Positions 26,501 to 37,194 are shown, counted from the first letter of the stretch. The stretch is 64,000 nucleotides of DNA from Syngnathus acus (GCF_901709675.1 NC_051091.1:10388967-10452966); one strand, 5' to 3'. Notes: generated by a model from the letters alone, not told the origin. Program-made: numbers and translations.

Positions 26501-29500
26501 GAAAGATCAAATCGATTGAAGAGAACACACATATAAAAACCAAACTTTTCCGTGCGGTTTTGCAAATTAATAAAGACCAGGAAGTTCCCTGAAACCTTCA
26601 TTAATCGCTTAATATGGAAAACCGTAATTATGTGGAGAGTTAAAAAAAAGAATAATTTCAAAGTCGCCCAGCCCAAATAGAAAGCCTCCTAATACCAACG
26701 GGTTCAACTCATCATCAGTCCACCATGACAACTTTAATATCCTGCTCCCAACTCTGTACTGCAAACTGACACCAAACCATAATTTCACCTATAACCTCGC
26801 TCATAAACACACCATTTAACACTTCCCTCTTTGTTCTTGTACACACACACAAACATGCCTCAACCCTCTCTCTGCTCCCCCTCTCGTTGCCTTTCCCTAT
26901 CCAGAGCTCAACATTAGCATTAACTTGTTGGAGCCCCATTGTGTCCACTTTCACACACTCTCATTTGCCTTGGTTAGAACAGAGAGCTGCTTTCATTGCT
27001 TTACAGCTGCAAACTACTGCGTTCCGTGATGCTGCTTGACTCCCAAGTTGTTCTCATTTAGAGACAATTCCTCCGATGGGGAAATGTGCCAAATGAATTG
27101 AAACGGTCATACAAGAGAAGAGTTATGTCAATAACATGATATTGCATGTGATGTCACACAAAACTCCCCAATTGTGTTATGATTTTTCAGGGACACTTTC
27201 CCAAATTGCGCCACGTTTGAAGTGGGCGTACAAGCTGCCGCTTTCTTCTCTGTCAGGACAAGGTGGTGACGGGCCTGCATGTTGTGACTCAGGCCCAGGC
27301 ATCCCTCTCTCTGTCCAAGTAGTGGGCGCGTCTGGATATCAGCCCAGCAAAGAGACTCACCGGTGAGTCGTCCTCACGCTTTATTAACGTGCTGCGGCAG
27401 GTTGAATCGAACACTAAGAGAACACCCGTGCCGTTTTTCCAGTTTAGTCAGACAATTATGAAGAAAGTATGTTTTGGGGAAATGGGCCAGGGGGTAGGAA
27501 AGTAGATTAGTGCACACACAAAATATAAGAATTAAAGAAATGCAAGTTTACTTTTAACAGATTAATGTTGAACTATTGTGAATATAAACATACAGTGCAT
27601 CCGGAAAGTATTCAGCTTTTATTCAGTGAGCAGTGATTTTGTTTACTTAGTGACATCACGAGGAGTTGTGCTGTCGCCATTTGCTATCAAGGTGACAGCA
27701 TGGAAGAAAGTTTGAACGTGTAAAATGTTTCATTACACGGCATGGCGTGGTAATTTGACAGCATGTTGAATCAGCCCGATTGCCTTTTTTTTTTTTTGTT
27801 TCAACTAAGGAGTAAGACTGTCATCAATACGGATGCAAGGGGACACGGCTGCAACGGGACACCGACACGCATCGTCGGCGCACTGTTGGCAGGAGTGGTA
27901 AAGGTGAGCAGAGGAAATATCAAGTTGCTACACCAAAACAATGACAACAGATGCTGTACTGTCATAAGTATAATAATAATAATAAAAAAATATGCAAATT
28001 CACAACTCCTGAACTGTGAATGTTGACTGAATAATTCACGGGAATTTTTTTTCTTTTCCTATCTGGAACAAGCAGTTATTTATTTAAGGTGTGGTGTTAA
28101 TTTGTTTAAGTAGACGACAGACGTTTGAAACACTCCTACTAAACTTCTATAAACGCTTTCCAGTTCTGCTCTGTGACAAGCATGGAAGTGGAGTTTCATT
28201 TCATTCCGAGTGACTATGGAGAGGGCGATCAAAAAGAGAAGAATGTCAAATATGTGTGGTCAGCACAGTCTGAGCGAAAGTTCCAAGATTGCCCAGTTGG
28301 TACGAGACTACCCAGCTTGGCATTTACAGAGAAAGAATGAAGGCCTTGCCCAGGCGCCTCCAAATTTCTGTTTGGATCAAATTGTCAATTTTAAAAACCT
28401 TTTAGCTACAGCACACAATTCAAATGTGACGGTGACCCTCTGACACGCCGCCTTTGTGACTCCACAGCCGCCTACTCGACCATGAAAAAGAAACAATGAC
28501 ACATGGAAAGGGTCAGTGAGGATGGGAGTGAATATAAGACAATAAGGGACTAAATGTGAGTCCCACAACCCAAACCCTTTGTGCCCTCTGACCTGTTAAG
28601 ATGACCCGTCTACTAAGGAGCAAACGGTGAAAAACATTTGTGTTTTTTTTTTTTTTTTTTTTCTTGCTATAATAAATGTTTCTAATATGGAGCTTCTCTG
28701 TGCTTTTCTTTCTTGGGTTGTAGCCGTTAGTGACTTGACTACGTCATTGCCTTTCTCGAGCGGTTTAATCATTGATTGCTTACTCATTCAAATTAAAGGA
28801 GGCCAACGTTTACTTTTTAAGCAGTTCTCGCGTCTCTCTGGTTCAACTCACTTGGTTTTGGGGGTGCAGGACGTAACGATAGAGGAAACAACAACACCTT
28901 TAAATCCTTAAATGAATTGCCATATAAATAAAATTCAATCAGCAGTACAGACGGCTCACATGGCAAGACTATGCTGCTGAATTCAACAAAAGAAAAAGAT
29001 CAAAGATGTAACACAAAGTTAATGTTTAAGTGCAATGACTATGACTTTGTAAACCACCGGTGACCTAGTTATCAACGCAGGACGGTTTATTCTTCTGATA
29101 AAAGCGGTGCTGATAGTAGATTTATGCATCTACTGCGGATGACCAAAAAGGTGATTGCTGAAACAACAATGACATCTTGAAAGTGTAATAAAATGTTGCC
29201 CGTAGGTAGTTTGCCGCCTGGCATCGGAGGAAATCCAACGATAAATAACAACATTGGTTAAAGCCGATGATTTAAAGTTGACCACGTGTTATTGGAACTA
29301 AATGTATTGTCATTTGTCAATTTTAAAAAAAGAAAAGACTCCACAAAACACTTGTCACATCAAGAAAAGGCCCAATGACATTTTGAAACAACCACAAATG
29401 CCTTCATCAGGGAGACAGGATAGATGAGCAGCAGATATTTGCTGCTCACTTTCCATATGCAACCTGCCCGAGTCATGTTACGCCAGTTGAATCAACTGGC

Positions 29501-32126
29501 CGGAGGGTATTCCAAAAACACACCCAGCCCATCCTTAACTTAACCCCCTCCATACACACACATACATCTTCAGTCAAACAACCTTTCCTGGCGAAGTTTA
29601 GACAAAGTGCCATGGTGCTGCTTCTCAAATTTCACTCTGCGTTATCCTTCTGGCAATCTCCAACGAGTTTCGGCTGACAGCCTTTTATAATGTTTGAAAT
29701 ATTACTTCACAGGTGTTTGCAAGTCATTCTTAGCTGGTGATTAAAAGACAGTTTAAGCTAACAGACCGTTCCCAGCAAATCTACCATCGCACAAGCGAGA
29801 GCTCGCCAAATCTGCTCATGTTTGAACAACCCGTGTAAATAAAGGAGGGAATGAGACACGGTTTTATTTCTCTCTCTCAAAAACCACAAGACGGAATTGT
29901 GTTAACATTTTTTCTCTAACCTTATGTGTTAATAGTTACAAACAAAAAATGAGTAATTAAACTGCATGTATCAACATGCCTCAATTAATCTAAAAAATGT
30001 CTCTAAAGTTGGAAATTGTCACTAAAAAGTCAACTGCTGTCCCTCCATGACTTTCTACAAAAATTCACTCCACAAGTGCATTTTGCCTCATCTTTGGCTT
30101 TCTTTGTCCCGATAGAAGGAAAACGGGTACAAAAACGAAATATGTGACCAAAGATCTCCAACTGCTCAACTCTTGTCCAGGCTAGTCAGTATGAAATGGC
30201 TCAAGGGACAAGAAGTCAGTATCCATAAAAGAAGAAATATTCAACTGTGCTTATATTCTTTTATGGGAAGAAGGACCGAGTTGTCCTGCCGGTTTGGTTT
30301 TCTGCTTCCAGAGGTAATATCTGAGCATTAACAAGAGGCGGCAAGTTTAAAGACCTCACATTGTTGACTTGTCTGACAGCTATTTTATACTTCACACTCA
30401 CTTCACTTCTAATGTACATTGAAACAGGGAGTCAAAAATAGGCCCAAGCTAAAGTGGGCACTTGTACAGAAATCAAGCTTGAAGCAACATTTGACATGTT
30501 ATATTATATGATACAGCATAGTAATTGCCGGGGGCGCTGACAGGTTTGGGCCTCTCCCTGTGGCGCACGCCCAAAACAGAGTTAGGAACGTTCGTCACAG
30601 GTGAGAGCAAATAGGTCGAGGCCTGTCGATCTGGGCCGGCCGGCGGCTTGTCTGAGTCGCCGAGCAGGATGGGATGACTCACTCGCCAAATTCCCTCCTG
30701 CACTATTGTGCGTGCATTGTCGTGAGACAAAAAAGGTAGCGCGCAACTAAACGTGACAAAACAAAAACACAGCAGGGGGGGCAGCAAGGAGCTGGCTTTC
30801 AGTTGATGCGGGACAATGCATGATGGGATACCAGCTGCTGACACGCGAGAGAAGCTGCGTCTGTACATTCCCAGGCTGCCAATACACAAGTGAGCATTTT
30901 TTTGCTCTACATTCCAAGTTGCTTGGACAAAACAAGGGCCAAATTGTGCATCCTCTGCCTGAATTTTTAGCATGGAGATTCATGGATTAGTCACAGAAGA
31001 TTTCACATGCCTTAAATTTTTTTTAAAATGTGTTCTTGAGTTCTAATCCGCGTTGTTTTGAATGAGTATGCAACATCATTTTATGCGAGTATGTGTAGCA
31101 TTGCTAGTGTTTAATTTTATTCTCTCCCACTTGTATTAATTTTCTCCGTACAAAACTGCTGACTAAGCTTGTTACTGTTGACAAACACTGTTTATTCATC
31201 AACTACTGTCTATTTTGCTGCTGCATAACTGTAATTTGCCCACGGCAGTGCTAATAAAAGCTGATCCAGTTCTAAATAAGCACTATTCTCTGAATTTAAA
31301 TGGTTGACTTCTGTTCGCACACGGGTCTAGCCCGCAGCAGAGAGGCCTGCTGAGAAGGATTTTGGCCATTTCCTCCTAATCTCGGAAGGAATTCTACATA
31401 GAAAAAAAAGAAAACCTCCCACGAATGGAAAGGATAAGACATTTAGGAAAGACGGATGTGGAGAAAAGTCACCGGAAGTAACTCGACTCTACTACTGTTG
31501 GCAAGCTTGTTGAACGGTAGCATTGGTGGCAGTTGAAAGCGGTTATGTCTCATTTTCAAATGCATAAAGACAACTATTGTGTTATGTCACAAAGCAGCGT
31601 GGAGGATTGAGCCGAGCGGAACGTTACACTCTTTCCTATGGGTGCGGGAACATATATTTTTGGCAAAGGGCTTTCTCTTCTATGATGTCATAAATGATAG
31701 TCTATTATGTTGTGTTTCATAACATGCATTTATGTTGATGGAGTTGCCAATGAGTGTGCCAAAAGAGGCAGGTTAGCATCATCAGGTGAGTCACGGAATA
31801 TCATTCACGTTGAACTAATCGGTTAAAAAAAAATCTTTGTTCACTTCATATCATGTATAAATATGTAAATAATCTTTGTTCAGATTTATTAAATCCTCTT
31901 CCCTTAGATAAATAGGTCAGTCTTGATTCTACAACTGAGATTTGATTTGGGGAAGGAGTGACATGCTTCTTTGTTTCCTTTTCAAGTGAGTTTAAAATCA
32001 AATCATGAGATTTTAGAAATAGGTATACAATCAAGAATACACCCCCCCCCCAAAAGACGTACGCTCTTCTTCATTAGCATGAACATATGACGCTGCTCTT
32101 GACAGAACGTCCAGTGGCGTCTCCAT
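14285..32126 (-). CDS. vgll4: vgll4, vestigial-like family member 4 (TEAD co-regulator)
   Basis: VGLL4 is a nuclear cofactor that binds TEAD transcription factors through two Tondu (TDU) motifs and competes with YAP in Hippo signalling. Exons on the minus strand are 32063-32126 or 25172-25253 (alternative starts), then 20814-21042, 15290-15548, 15080-15197 and 14285-14568. All junctions have GT/AG and compatible phases. The short-start form is 323 residues and the other 317. Seen motifs include SSHRTGPPPISPTKRK, RSRSPMERVV, QPLALTK, ERQQNRPSVITC, TDU1 VIEEHFRRSLG (237-247) and TDU2 VDDHFAKALG (276-285). Unusual features are a run of 17 serines (44-60), five histidines in exon 3 and eight alanines between the TDUs. 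Teleosts may have several vgll4 paralogues, and I do not assign a or b. Confidence 0.95.
14569..15079 (-). other. vgll4: vgll4 intron between the 118-bp and last exons
   Basis: 511 bp, with donor GTGAGT after the 15080 exon and an acceptor ending GCAG at 14569-14572. It contains a T17 run near 14670. Nothing else was recognised. Confidence 0.85.
15080..15197 (-). CDS. vgll4: vgll4 exon with conserved Cys/His segment
   Basis: Acceptor TTTCCAG, frame NRPSVITCAPANNRNCNLSHC then PLSHNGCSS and SYRRGH, and donor G|GTGAGT. It matches the human VGLL4 segment NRPSVITC...NCNLSHCP...SYRR. The 118 bp and both phases fit its neighbours exactly. Confidence 0.95.
15290..15548 (-). CDS. vgll4: vgll4 central exon
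   Basis: Acceptor TATCCCAG, frame beginning (L)KPHGDYRSSSKDQSRSPMER and ending VTERQQ before donor GTGATG. The conserved parts are RSRSPMER, a likely proline-directed phosphorylation motif, and QPLALTK. A histidine-rich stretch with five consecutive His (LQHHHHHLA) lies in the less conserved middle. The intron to the next exon is only 92 bp. Confidence 0.95.
15549..20813 (-). other. vgll4: vgll4 intron, 5.3 kb
   Basis: Non-coding, with homopolymer A/T runs, the 170-bp MITE at 18791-18960 and a GC-richer block around 20400-20650. Short open frames on both strands show no family resemblance. Confidence 0.8.
18791..18960. mobile_element. 170-bp palindromic MITE, copy 1
   Basis: Terminal inverted repeats CCGTAATTTTCGGACTATAA and TTATAGTCCGAAAATTACGG, flanked by TA dinucleotides at 18789-18790 and 18961-18962. 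The interior repeats the motif CGACTTAT and its complement. A TA flank suggests a Tc1/mariner-type mobiliser, which is inference. A second copy of identical length but opposite orientation is at 57815-57984. Confidence 0.85.
20814..21042 (-). CDS. vgll4: vgll4 exon shared by both isoforms, polyserine
   Basis: Acceptor TTCTTAG, then (G/R)EAALRGDPRLQSLSL, 17 serines, I, SSHRTGPPPISPTKRKLSG, and DSDMDDNEHVAKMSRLFAAQ up to donor GTGAGT. The split first codon becomes Gly with the 25172 exon or Arg with the 32063 exon, exactly as in the two human N-terminal forms. The serine run (about 20944-20994) uses mixed TCN codons. Human has no comparable run here. Confidence 0.95.
21043..25171 (-). other. 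vgll4: vgll4 intron downstream of the short first exon
   Basis: 4.1 kb between donor GTAAAC (25170) and acceptor TTAG (21043). No gene was recognised. An 18-bp perfect palindrome GCAGCTAACGTTAGCTGC sits at 24880-24897. Confidence 0.8.
24880..24897. repeat. 18-bp perfect palindrome
   Basis: GCAGCTAACGTTAGCTGC is self-complementary over its full length and contains AACGTT at its centre. It lies about 275 bp downstream (sense direction) of the short vgll4 first exon. Role unknown. Confidence 0.7.
25172..25253 (-). CDS. vgll4: vgll4 alternative first coding exon (MDLLNFQYLDKMNNN form)
   Basis: The ATG at 25253-25251 opens MLLTKMDLLNFQYLDK, then MNNNIGILCYE(G), ending at donor GTAAAC. It matches the human VGLL4 isoform beginning MLFMKMDLLNYQYLDKM. 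The 82 bp give 27 codons plus one base, in phase with the exon at 21042. A second in-frame Met (residue 6) could also serve as start. An upstream region with a CRE-like site suggests its own promoter. Confidence 0.93.
25588..25595. promoter_or_regulatory. palindromic CRE-like site upstream of the short vgll4 start
   Basis: TGACGTCA, the full CREB/ATF palindrome, lies 335 bp upstream of the vgll4 short-form ATG. The 25300-25640 stretch around it has no TATA box that I can see. Promoter function is inferred from position. Confidence 0.45.
27591..27616. mobile_element. fragment resembling a fish Tc1-like terminus
   Basis: TACAGTGCATCCGGAAAGTA followed by TTCAGC resembles terminal sequence of fish DNA transposons known from memory. 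No matching opposite end was found nearby. Confidence 0.4.
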
Positions 32127-32136
32127 GCTGGGTAGC
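32063..32136 (-). CDS. vgll4: vgll4 alternative first coding exon (METPLDVLSRAAS form)
   Basis: Acceptor ATCCCACAG at 32137, ten non-coding bases, then ATG at 32126-32124 encoding METPLDVLSRAASYVHANEE and E, then donor C|GTACGT. It matches the human VGLL4 isoform METPLDVLSRAASLVHADDE. The phase joins to 21042 to give EEEREAALRG. The acceptor directly before the ATG shows that a further non-coding first exon lies upstream, perhaps ending at the GAG|GTACGT donor at 33386. A C9 run follows the donor. Confidence 0.93.
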
Positions 32137-32252
32137 CTGTGGGATAGAGAATTAGATTTAAATACACCAACACACAAAATATTCAAATGTGTATTTGTGG
32201 GTCTCAGCAGGCCACAACTATACACACAATTCCACTAATTTATGAGGGGTAC

Positions 32253-32376
<124 letters not shown>

Positions 32377-32530
32377 CTTAAATGTTGGTTTAGTCATTAT
32401 CGCTAGTGTTTGGTTCTGGGGTTGGGAACGTACAGACTGTTCTAAAATAAACAAGACAGTTAAAGATAATCTTGTTCAATTTTGATTGACGCTGTCATTG
32501 AGGTATATGCAACAACAAAAAAAGTTTATT

Positions 32531-32615
32531 GTGGGCAGCATGGTGGGGCTAGTGGTTAATACATCTGCCTCACAGTTCTGAGGTAGTATGGATGGAATCT
32601 CAGCTCCGGTCTTCC
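32531..32615 (+). mobile_element. 5' (tRNA-like) fragment of a V-type SINE
   Basis: GTGGGCAGCATGGTGGGGCT followed by AGTGGTTAATACATCTGCC and TCACAGTTCTGAGG resembles the tRNA-like head of the SINE at 39589-39952. The rest is missing. Confidence 0.6.
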
Positions 32616-33385
32616 TGTAAGCATTAGGAACACTTCTGAGAGTATAATAAATTGAAGATAGAATAATAAATTTATTGTTAAATGTACTCTACTCAGACTG
32701 TGTCCAAATTTAACATTGTTTTGGTGATAATACAGCACTTGTTTTGTATGTCAATACCTGCCTATTGAAATGCATTTCGAATTTAATAAATTTCGACTTG
32801 TTTTTAAGTTGTTATTTATGTTAGTTAAGTTATGTTAGTACTAATAACTTATTCGAGCGTTTAGTCCTCCAACTTGGAGCCGTTTGTCCAGCAATGGTAT
32901 GCAAAGTATTTGTGGATTTAAAAAAAAAAAGACAATTTGGATTGCATTCCTCAGATGCCAAAATGCCTCCCTGCTCATTATTTCTCACAAGGAAAAATAA
33001 ACTAGGTTTATTTCTAACTTTATTTACACTAGCACGCTGACAATGAAAGCGACAATACAAGTGCGTCCACATTTCTACGCAGCACACTTGGATTCCTGTC
33101 CCACGGTTTCCATTTACATAAGACGCAGCCACTCGGTAATTGTCATGATGACAGAAAATAAGACGTTCGTTACATACGCAATGTAGCTATATTTTTTGGC
33201 CAGTACCACTTCCTATCGCAAAATTAAACGTTACTCCCCACAATCGGCGGTTAAATTATCACCGTATCTTCTATAATTGGTATTTCCATGTGGAAAATAT
33301 GATTAAATGTATTCAACATTTTAAAATGTATCAATCTAAAGCCGCCTCGGGACACTTTGCCATGTTTACGTTGATAAGCACGTAC

Positions 33386-33670
33386 CTCCTTTAAGCGCCA
33401 CTTTGGTATCTTCCAGTAGTACAACGTCCAAGCATAGGGAAACAAACGGTGACGGACTAAAGTGTATATTCCACAGAGATACAAAGCTTAATCCGCAGCT
33501 AAACGGCTCCGTGGGAGGGAGGACAATAGTATAGTAACTGAGCTGTCGGGACCGACTTGGTTGTAAACGAGGGAAAGAAGGAGGAGGAAGGAGGAGGCAG
33601 GAATGCCAGGAATGATGGAATTCAGTTGCTAGCAGGTGGTGAAAGTAACGCACGCTGATTGGCGGAGCCA
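33386..33670 (-). promoter_or_regulatory. vgll4: candidate promoter and non-coding exon of the long vgll4 transcript
   Basis: On the vgll4 strand a CCAAT box (plus ATTGG at 33658-33662) next to a GC-rich GGCTCCGCC is followed by CT-rich sequence. A strong donor GAG|GTACGT lies at 33386/33385. An unseen 5' exon is required by the acceptor at 32137, and this is the best-placed candidate. The start site cannot be fixed from sequence. Confidence 0.4.
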
Positions 33671-34373
33671 AGAGGGCATGATATCAGTATAAATTATGCT
33701 AATGATGTACGTCACATCCTCTCAAGGCGTCACCGCAGATACTTTTATGACGCATTCCCGACAATCCGGAAGTTGAAATTTTATAAATACTAATTTTGTA
33801 ATACTAATATTCTATACTTAATTCGATGGGCAGTTAATGCAAAACATGTTTTTTTGAGGTCATCCTCCATGGGTTTTTTTTTTCGTAAGGAATGCTTTGA
33901 GGTTCAGAGACTTCTCAGCAGTGTGGAATGCCTCAGTCAACGTTAACGTTTCTGCAAAAGTATGGCATGTCACATTAAATATTGACTTTTGAACAAAAGT
34001 GTAACAGTGTTTGCTCAAACGTTTTGACAGTTGAGTGCAATATGGTTTTATCTGAGGGAGGCAACATTAAGTGTAGTTTTTATTAAAAGTAATCTCAATG
34101 TTGAAATCGGTTTAAGACAGTGCTTCTCAATTGTTTTCTATTAGTACACCCGCCTTGGAAGAAGAAAACATTTCAACCTCCCAACTCTCCACCGTGAGAT
34201 AAATGGGATTATTTGCCTCTGAACTTGTTATAATTAAACCTTTGCATAACATTGATTGTGTCCTTACTAGCTTAAAAGAAACAATATATTAATCAACTTA
34301 CTACAGAGAAAAAGTAACCATTATTTTTTAATTTGTTACAGAAAAGATTTGAAGTGCATCAATTTGCCTGACA

Positions 34374-34379
34374 TTTAAT
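34374..34379 (-). terminator. tamm41: tamm41 candidate polyadenylation signal
   Basis: TTTAAT on the plus strand gives the variant signal ATTAAA, 110 bp after the tamm41 stop. A canonical AATAAA on the same strand at 34078-34083 is the alternative. Confidence 0.4.
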
Positions 34380-34488
34380 AAAAATAAATAAAAAGAGAGC
34401 ATCACTGTCACCTACTGCAGTAGATGTGCAATTACAAGATGCACAAATATACACACAAATGATGGCAGAGTACATGGGCAAAAGTGGA

Positions 34489-34580
34489 TCAGGAGGTCTG
34501 AGAAACAGACGGTTTTCTCCTCCAGCCCTTCCACATCTTTAGTAGTTTCTTAGTGCTGTAGGACACAGTCTTCCACATGC
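34489..34580 (-). CDS. tamm41: tamm41 exon 8
   Basis: Acceptor TCTTACAG. It encodes (G)MWKTVSYSTKKLLKMWKGW and a basic tail RRKPSVSQTS before TGA. A membrane-apposed basic and aromatic C-terminus is typical of Tam41. Confidence 0.93.
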
Positions 34581-36942
34581 CTGTAAGAAAGAGACAGACC
34601 AAAGACAATTAGTTTTAAAACATAAAATCAACTACATTTGTCAAGCAAATCACAAGAAAGAGATCCTTACCAGCTGTCGCTATGCCTTTGATACTTTGTG
34701 CTATACTGGAGGATTTCACAATCGAGGAGATACCTGAAGAACATATATAAACAAACAAACAGTATATCATTAAATTAGCTAGCCGTGGCTTCATGCAGCG
34801 CCATTCATTGGCAGTCTGGATATGAAGAGGTGAACATCTCCCGAGTAAAAATAAAGTCTTCAAAAGTCTCAAATAAGACCAACCACACTGTTGGCATGAA
34901 ACCCAAATTTTCTTGGCTGAAAATTGCTCATTACCTTGCTGCACAACTGCTCCACAGTCAGGGTCCTGAGCCATCTGCAGGAGGATCTCCTCTACGTCCC
35001 TGTTCTTCCCGGGAGGGTCCACCAGCCTGGTGATCCTCTGCTGCAGTGTGCGAGGCAACGCCATCAACTGGACAAACTGGCCATCTGGGCTTTTATCGAC
35101 CTGTGTGAAATTCAGTGACTTTAGGTGAACTGCAATTTCATATGAAAAATGTTGTCTTCTTAGTGTAGGGAAAGAATATGAGTATGGGCATACCTCCAAC
35201 TTTCCTTGTTGGGGTTTGTAGACCACTTGGGGGCAGTCCCGTAAGATGTTGCTATAGAGAATGCGGAAGTGCTCCATGTTGTCGTTCACGATATTGGCCA
35301 CCTTGGATTTATCCTCTCCTATCACCATCCTGAAATCACCTTGAGAGGACCAAACCAATTATTTTCCTTGATGGATCGCAACTAGCGACGCAGAGTGTGT
35401 ATTGCATACATATAGTGTTTTGCAATACTTAATCATATTTGGAGAAAAAAAAAAAAATACTTTACAGAATATGTGGCATCTCAAAATGTTGTTTACGAAT
35501 CCAGATGAAAACACCTTTGACTTCTCATGTTGTTTGTTCGCAATTGTCCAGTTTAGTGGTGTTGGACCATATCGCTTAGTGTGCAGTCCGTAACAAACAC
35601 ATAAACACGTACCGGCATATGAAAGGCCAGCTATCTGGAGGAAAAGCTCCTCCTCGCTGAAACTCTCTGGTAGCATAAGGAATGAGGCTGTTACAGCACT
35701 CTTGAGGTTGGCCACTAAAGCGGCACGCAGCTTCCCATTGTCTCCCTGCACCAGCAATTTCACCTGCAGAGGACAATTGGCCGTTTTGTCAGATTACAAC
35801 TTCAACATTTTCCACTACATTTATTCTTCTACGACTAGTTCGTCCAAACACTTCTCTTCCTAATAAAAGTGACTGTCCCCTGAAATGTTCAGTACATAAA
35901 GGCTAAGTAAGATTAAGTGATAATTAAATTACTGACCGGTTTGTGAAGCCGTCCTGCAGCATATAGGGTCTTCCAGTGCACGAGGTCATCAATTAGACAC
36001 TCAGTACTTATCACACCATATTTAATAATCTAGGAGGAAGAAACACACATGTATGCTCTTATTTACTCGAAATAATAAACTGAGATTGTGTTTTTTTGGT
36101 TTTTTTTTTTACCCTCCCGTCGACGGGCACCAGCGTGTTGTAGTACATAGCTGCCCCATAGTCACTCTGTATGGAGCTGATTGTTGCGGGCCCCAGTAGT
36201 TTAAGGATGGAGTAATGTTTACGGTTCTGCAACAAATTCATGGTGTGCCAAGTGACTGGATCATCCACCGCAATCACAAAGTCCAGCATGTTTTTCTGAA
36301 AATAAACAGAGAAAGTGCACACGATTATAATTTCATAATACTCAAAAATACTAAATAATAATAATAAATGTAGGTAGGTATATAAGCGGATGAAAAGGGT
36401 CTCATTTTTATGATTTTTTCCTGGCACCTGTCTCTTCCAGGCATCCATACTTCATTGTGCTTTTTGCATCTTTAATTTCCCAATTCCTCCATTCCTTCCA
36501 CTTTTTCTTCCTGAGTTTTTGCGCTCAGTATTTCCTTCCTGGCTGACCACTTTCCTGCCTTCCTTCCCCTCACTTTTATTGGCAGGTTTCCTTCCTAGCC
36601 TGCTTACTACTCTCCTTGCCTCAGACTTGTTTTATTCATGCATTTATTCCTCCTTTGCTTCCATTTATTATCGTTTTTTTCCTACTGCACCAGACCAATA
36701 CAGCTTTACAAATAACATGCTTTGCTCTTAAGTAATCGCCATTATTCGTGAATTTTAACAGTTTATTGTCCACCCTACTCTGTTTACAACTTGTCACTTG
36801 TTACCTCCATTTGACCTTGGCTGGTTCCTTGTTGTTTAAAAACTCCCGATCCATAGGCGAAAGCTAAACTGATATCCTGAGGGAATTGTGACAAAATCCT
36901 TCTGTAGAGCACGCCTGTGTTGTGCAAAACCGGTAGAGTCAT
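34489..36942 (-). CDS. tamm41: tamm41, mitochondrial CDP-diacylglycerol synthase
   Basis: TAMM41 (Tam41) makes CDP-diacylglycerol from phosphatidate and CTP on the matrix side of the inner mitochondrial membrane, the first committed step toward cardiolipin. Eight exons on the minus strand join in phase to 343 residues, close to the human length: 36805-36942, 36113-36295, 35937-36029, 35613-35763, 35194-35339, 34935-35100, 34671-34733 and 34489-34580. Seen are the nucleotidyltransferase GS motif in LAFAYGSGVF (31-32), an acidic MLDFVIAVDDP segment (49-59), YYNTLVPVDGR, IKYGVIST, LMLPESFSEEELFLQIAGLS, and DKSPDGQFVQLMALPRTLQQ followed by DPPGKNRDVEE. The basic tail WKGWRRKP also matches. No frame break is present. 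Confidence 0.96.
34671..34733 (-). CDS. tamm41: tamm41 exon 7
   Basis: Acceptor TTCTTCAG. It encodes (G)ISSIVKSSSIAQSIKGIATA, with a split Gly at donor GTAAGG. It matches human ISSIVRPSSIRQSTKGLFTAG. Confidence 0.95.
34935..35100 (-). CDS. tamm41: tamm41 exon 6
   Basis: Acceptor CACACAG. It encodes VDKSPDGQFVQLMALPRTLQ through DPDCGAVVQQ, with a split Gly at donor GTAATG. Confidence 0.95.
35194..35339 (-). CDS. tamm41: tamm41 exon 5
   Basis: Acceptor CTCAAG. It encodes (G)DFRMVIGEDKSKVANIVND through DCPQVVYKPQQGKLE, donor GTATGC. The DFRMV-GE-KSKV segment is strongly conserved in the family. Confidence 0.95.
35613..35763 (-). CDS. tamm41: tamm41 exon 4
   Basis: Acceptor CTCTGCAG. It encodes VKLLVQGDNGKLRAALVANL through ESFSEEELFLQIAGLSYA, ending in a split Gly codon before donor GTACGT. 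Confidence 0.95.
35937..36029 (-). CDS. tamm41: tamm41 exon 3
   Basis: Acceptor CTCCTAG, 31 codons IIKYGVISTECLIDDLVHWK then TLYAAGRLHKP, donor GTCAGT. It matches human LIKYGVIST...LYIAGRLQKP. Confidence 0.94.
36113..36295 (-). CDS. tamm41: tamm41 exon 2
   Basis: Acceptor TTTTCAG, 61 codons from KNMLDFVIAVDDPVTWH to NTLVPVDGR, donor GTAAAA. It carries the acidic residues expected after the GS motif. Confidence 0.95.
36805..36942 (-). CDS. tamm41: tamm41 exon 1
   Basis: The ATG at 36942 opens MTLPVLHNTGVLYRRILSQF and continues PQDISLAFAYGSGVF, with the GS of the nucleotidyltransferase fold, up to donor GTAACA. The frame is 46 codons, phase 0. It is too short to stand out as an ORF and was read from the reverse complement. 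Confidence 0.93.
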
Positions 36943-37130
36943 TTTGTCAATACATCGAACGATCTCCTTATCGACAATACAAGCTTGTTACCGATAAGGG
37001 AGCCGTACATATATAACTGACGAAGTCACTTTCAAAAAGGCTTAATAACATTTCAAATGGATTGATAACGCAACGAGACTACGCGCTACTGTGGGGACAA
37101 TTAAGGTTCAACGACGTTCCCATTCGCCGC

Positions 37131-37194
37131 CGTCGCGTAGGTTTTACGTCACCATGTTTTCCTTCACCACCAGCGTCGCGTAGGATATACGTCA
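37131..37194. promoter_or_regulatory. tandem 21-bp repeat with CRE-like half sites, tamm41 promoter candidate
   Basis: Two copies of CGTCGCGTAGGnTnTACGTCA at 37131-37151 and 37174-37194, differing at two or three bases. They lie 190-250 bp upstream of the tamm41 ATG. ACGTCA is the CREB/ATF core. Regulatory role is inferred. Confidence 0.5.

Larger units (their letters stand above)
25254..32062 (-). other. vgll4: vgll4 intron for the long-start isoform
   Basis: 6.8 kb containing the short-form promoter near 25300-25640, possible old SINE remnants near 25840-25940 and a transposon-end-like fragment at 27591-27616. There is also a GC-richer block at 30540-30700. The largest open frame (30473-30973, minus) has no recognisable domain and is treated as chance. 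Confidence 0.7.

Noticed and set aside
30473-30973. 166-codon minus-strand frame.
   Set aside because: It has no domain, no splice context and no known relative, and lies inside the vgll4 long-isoform intron.
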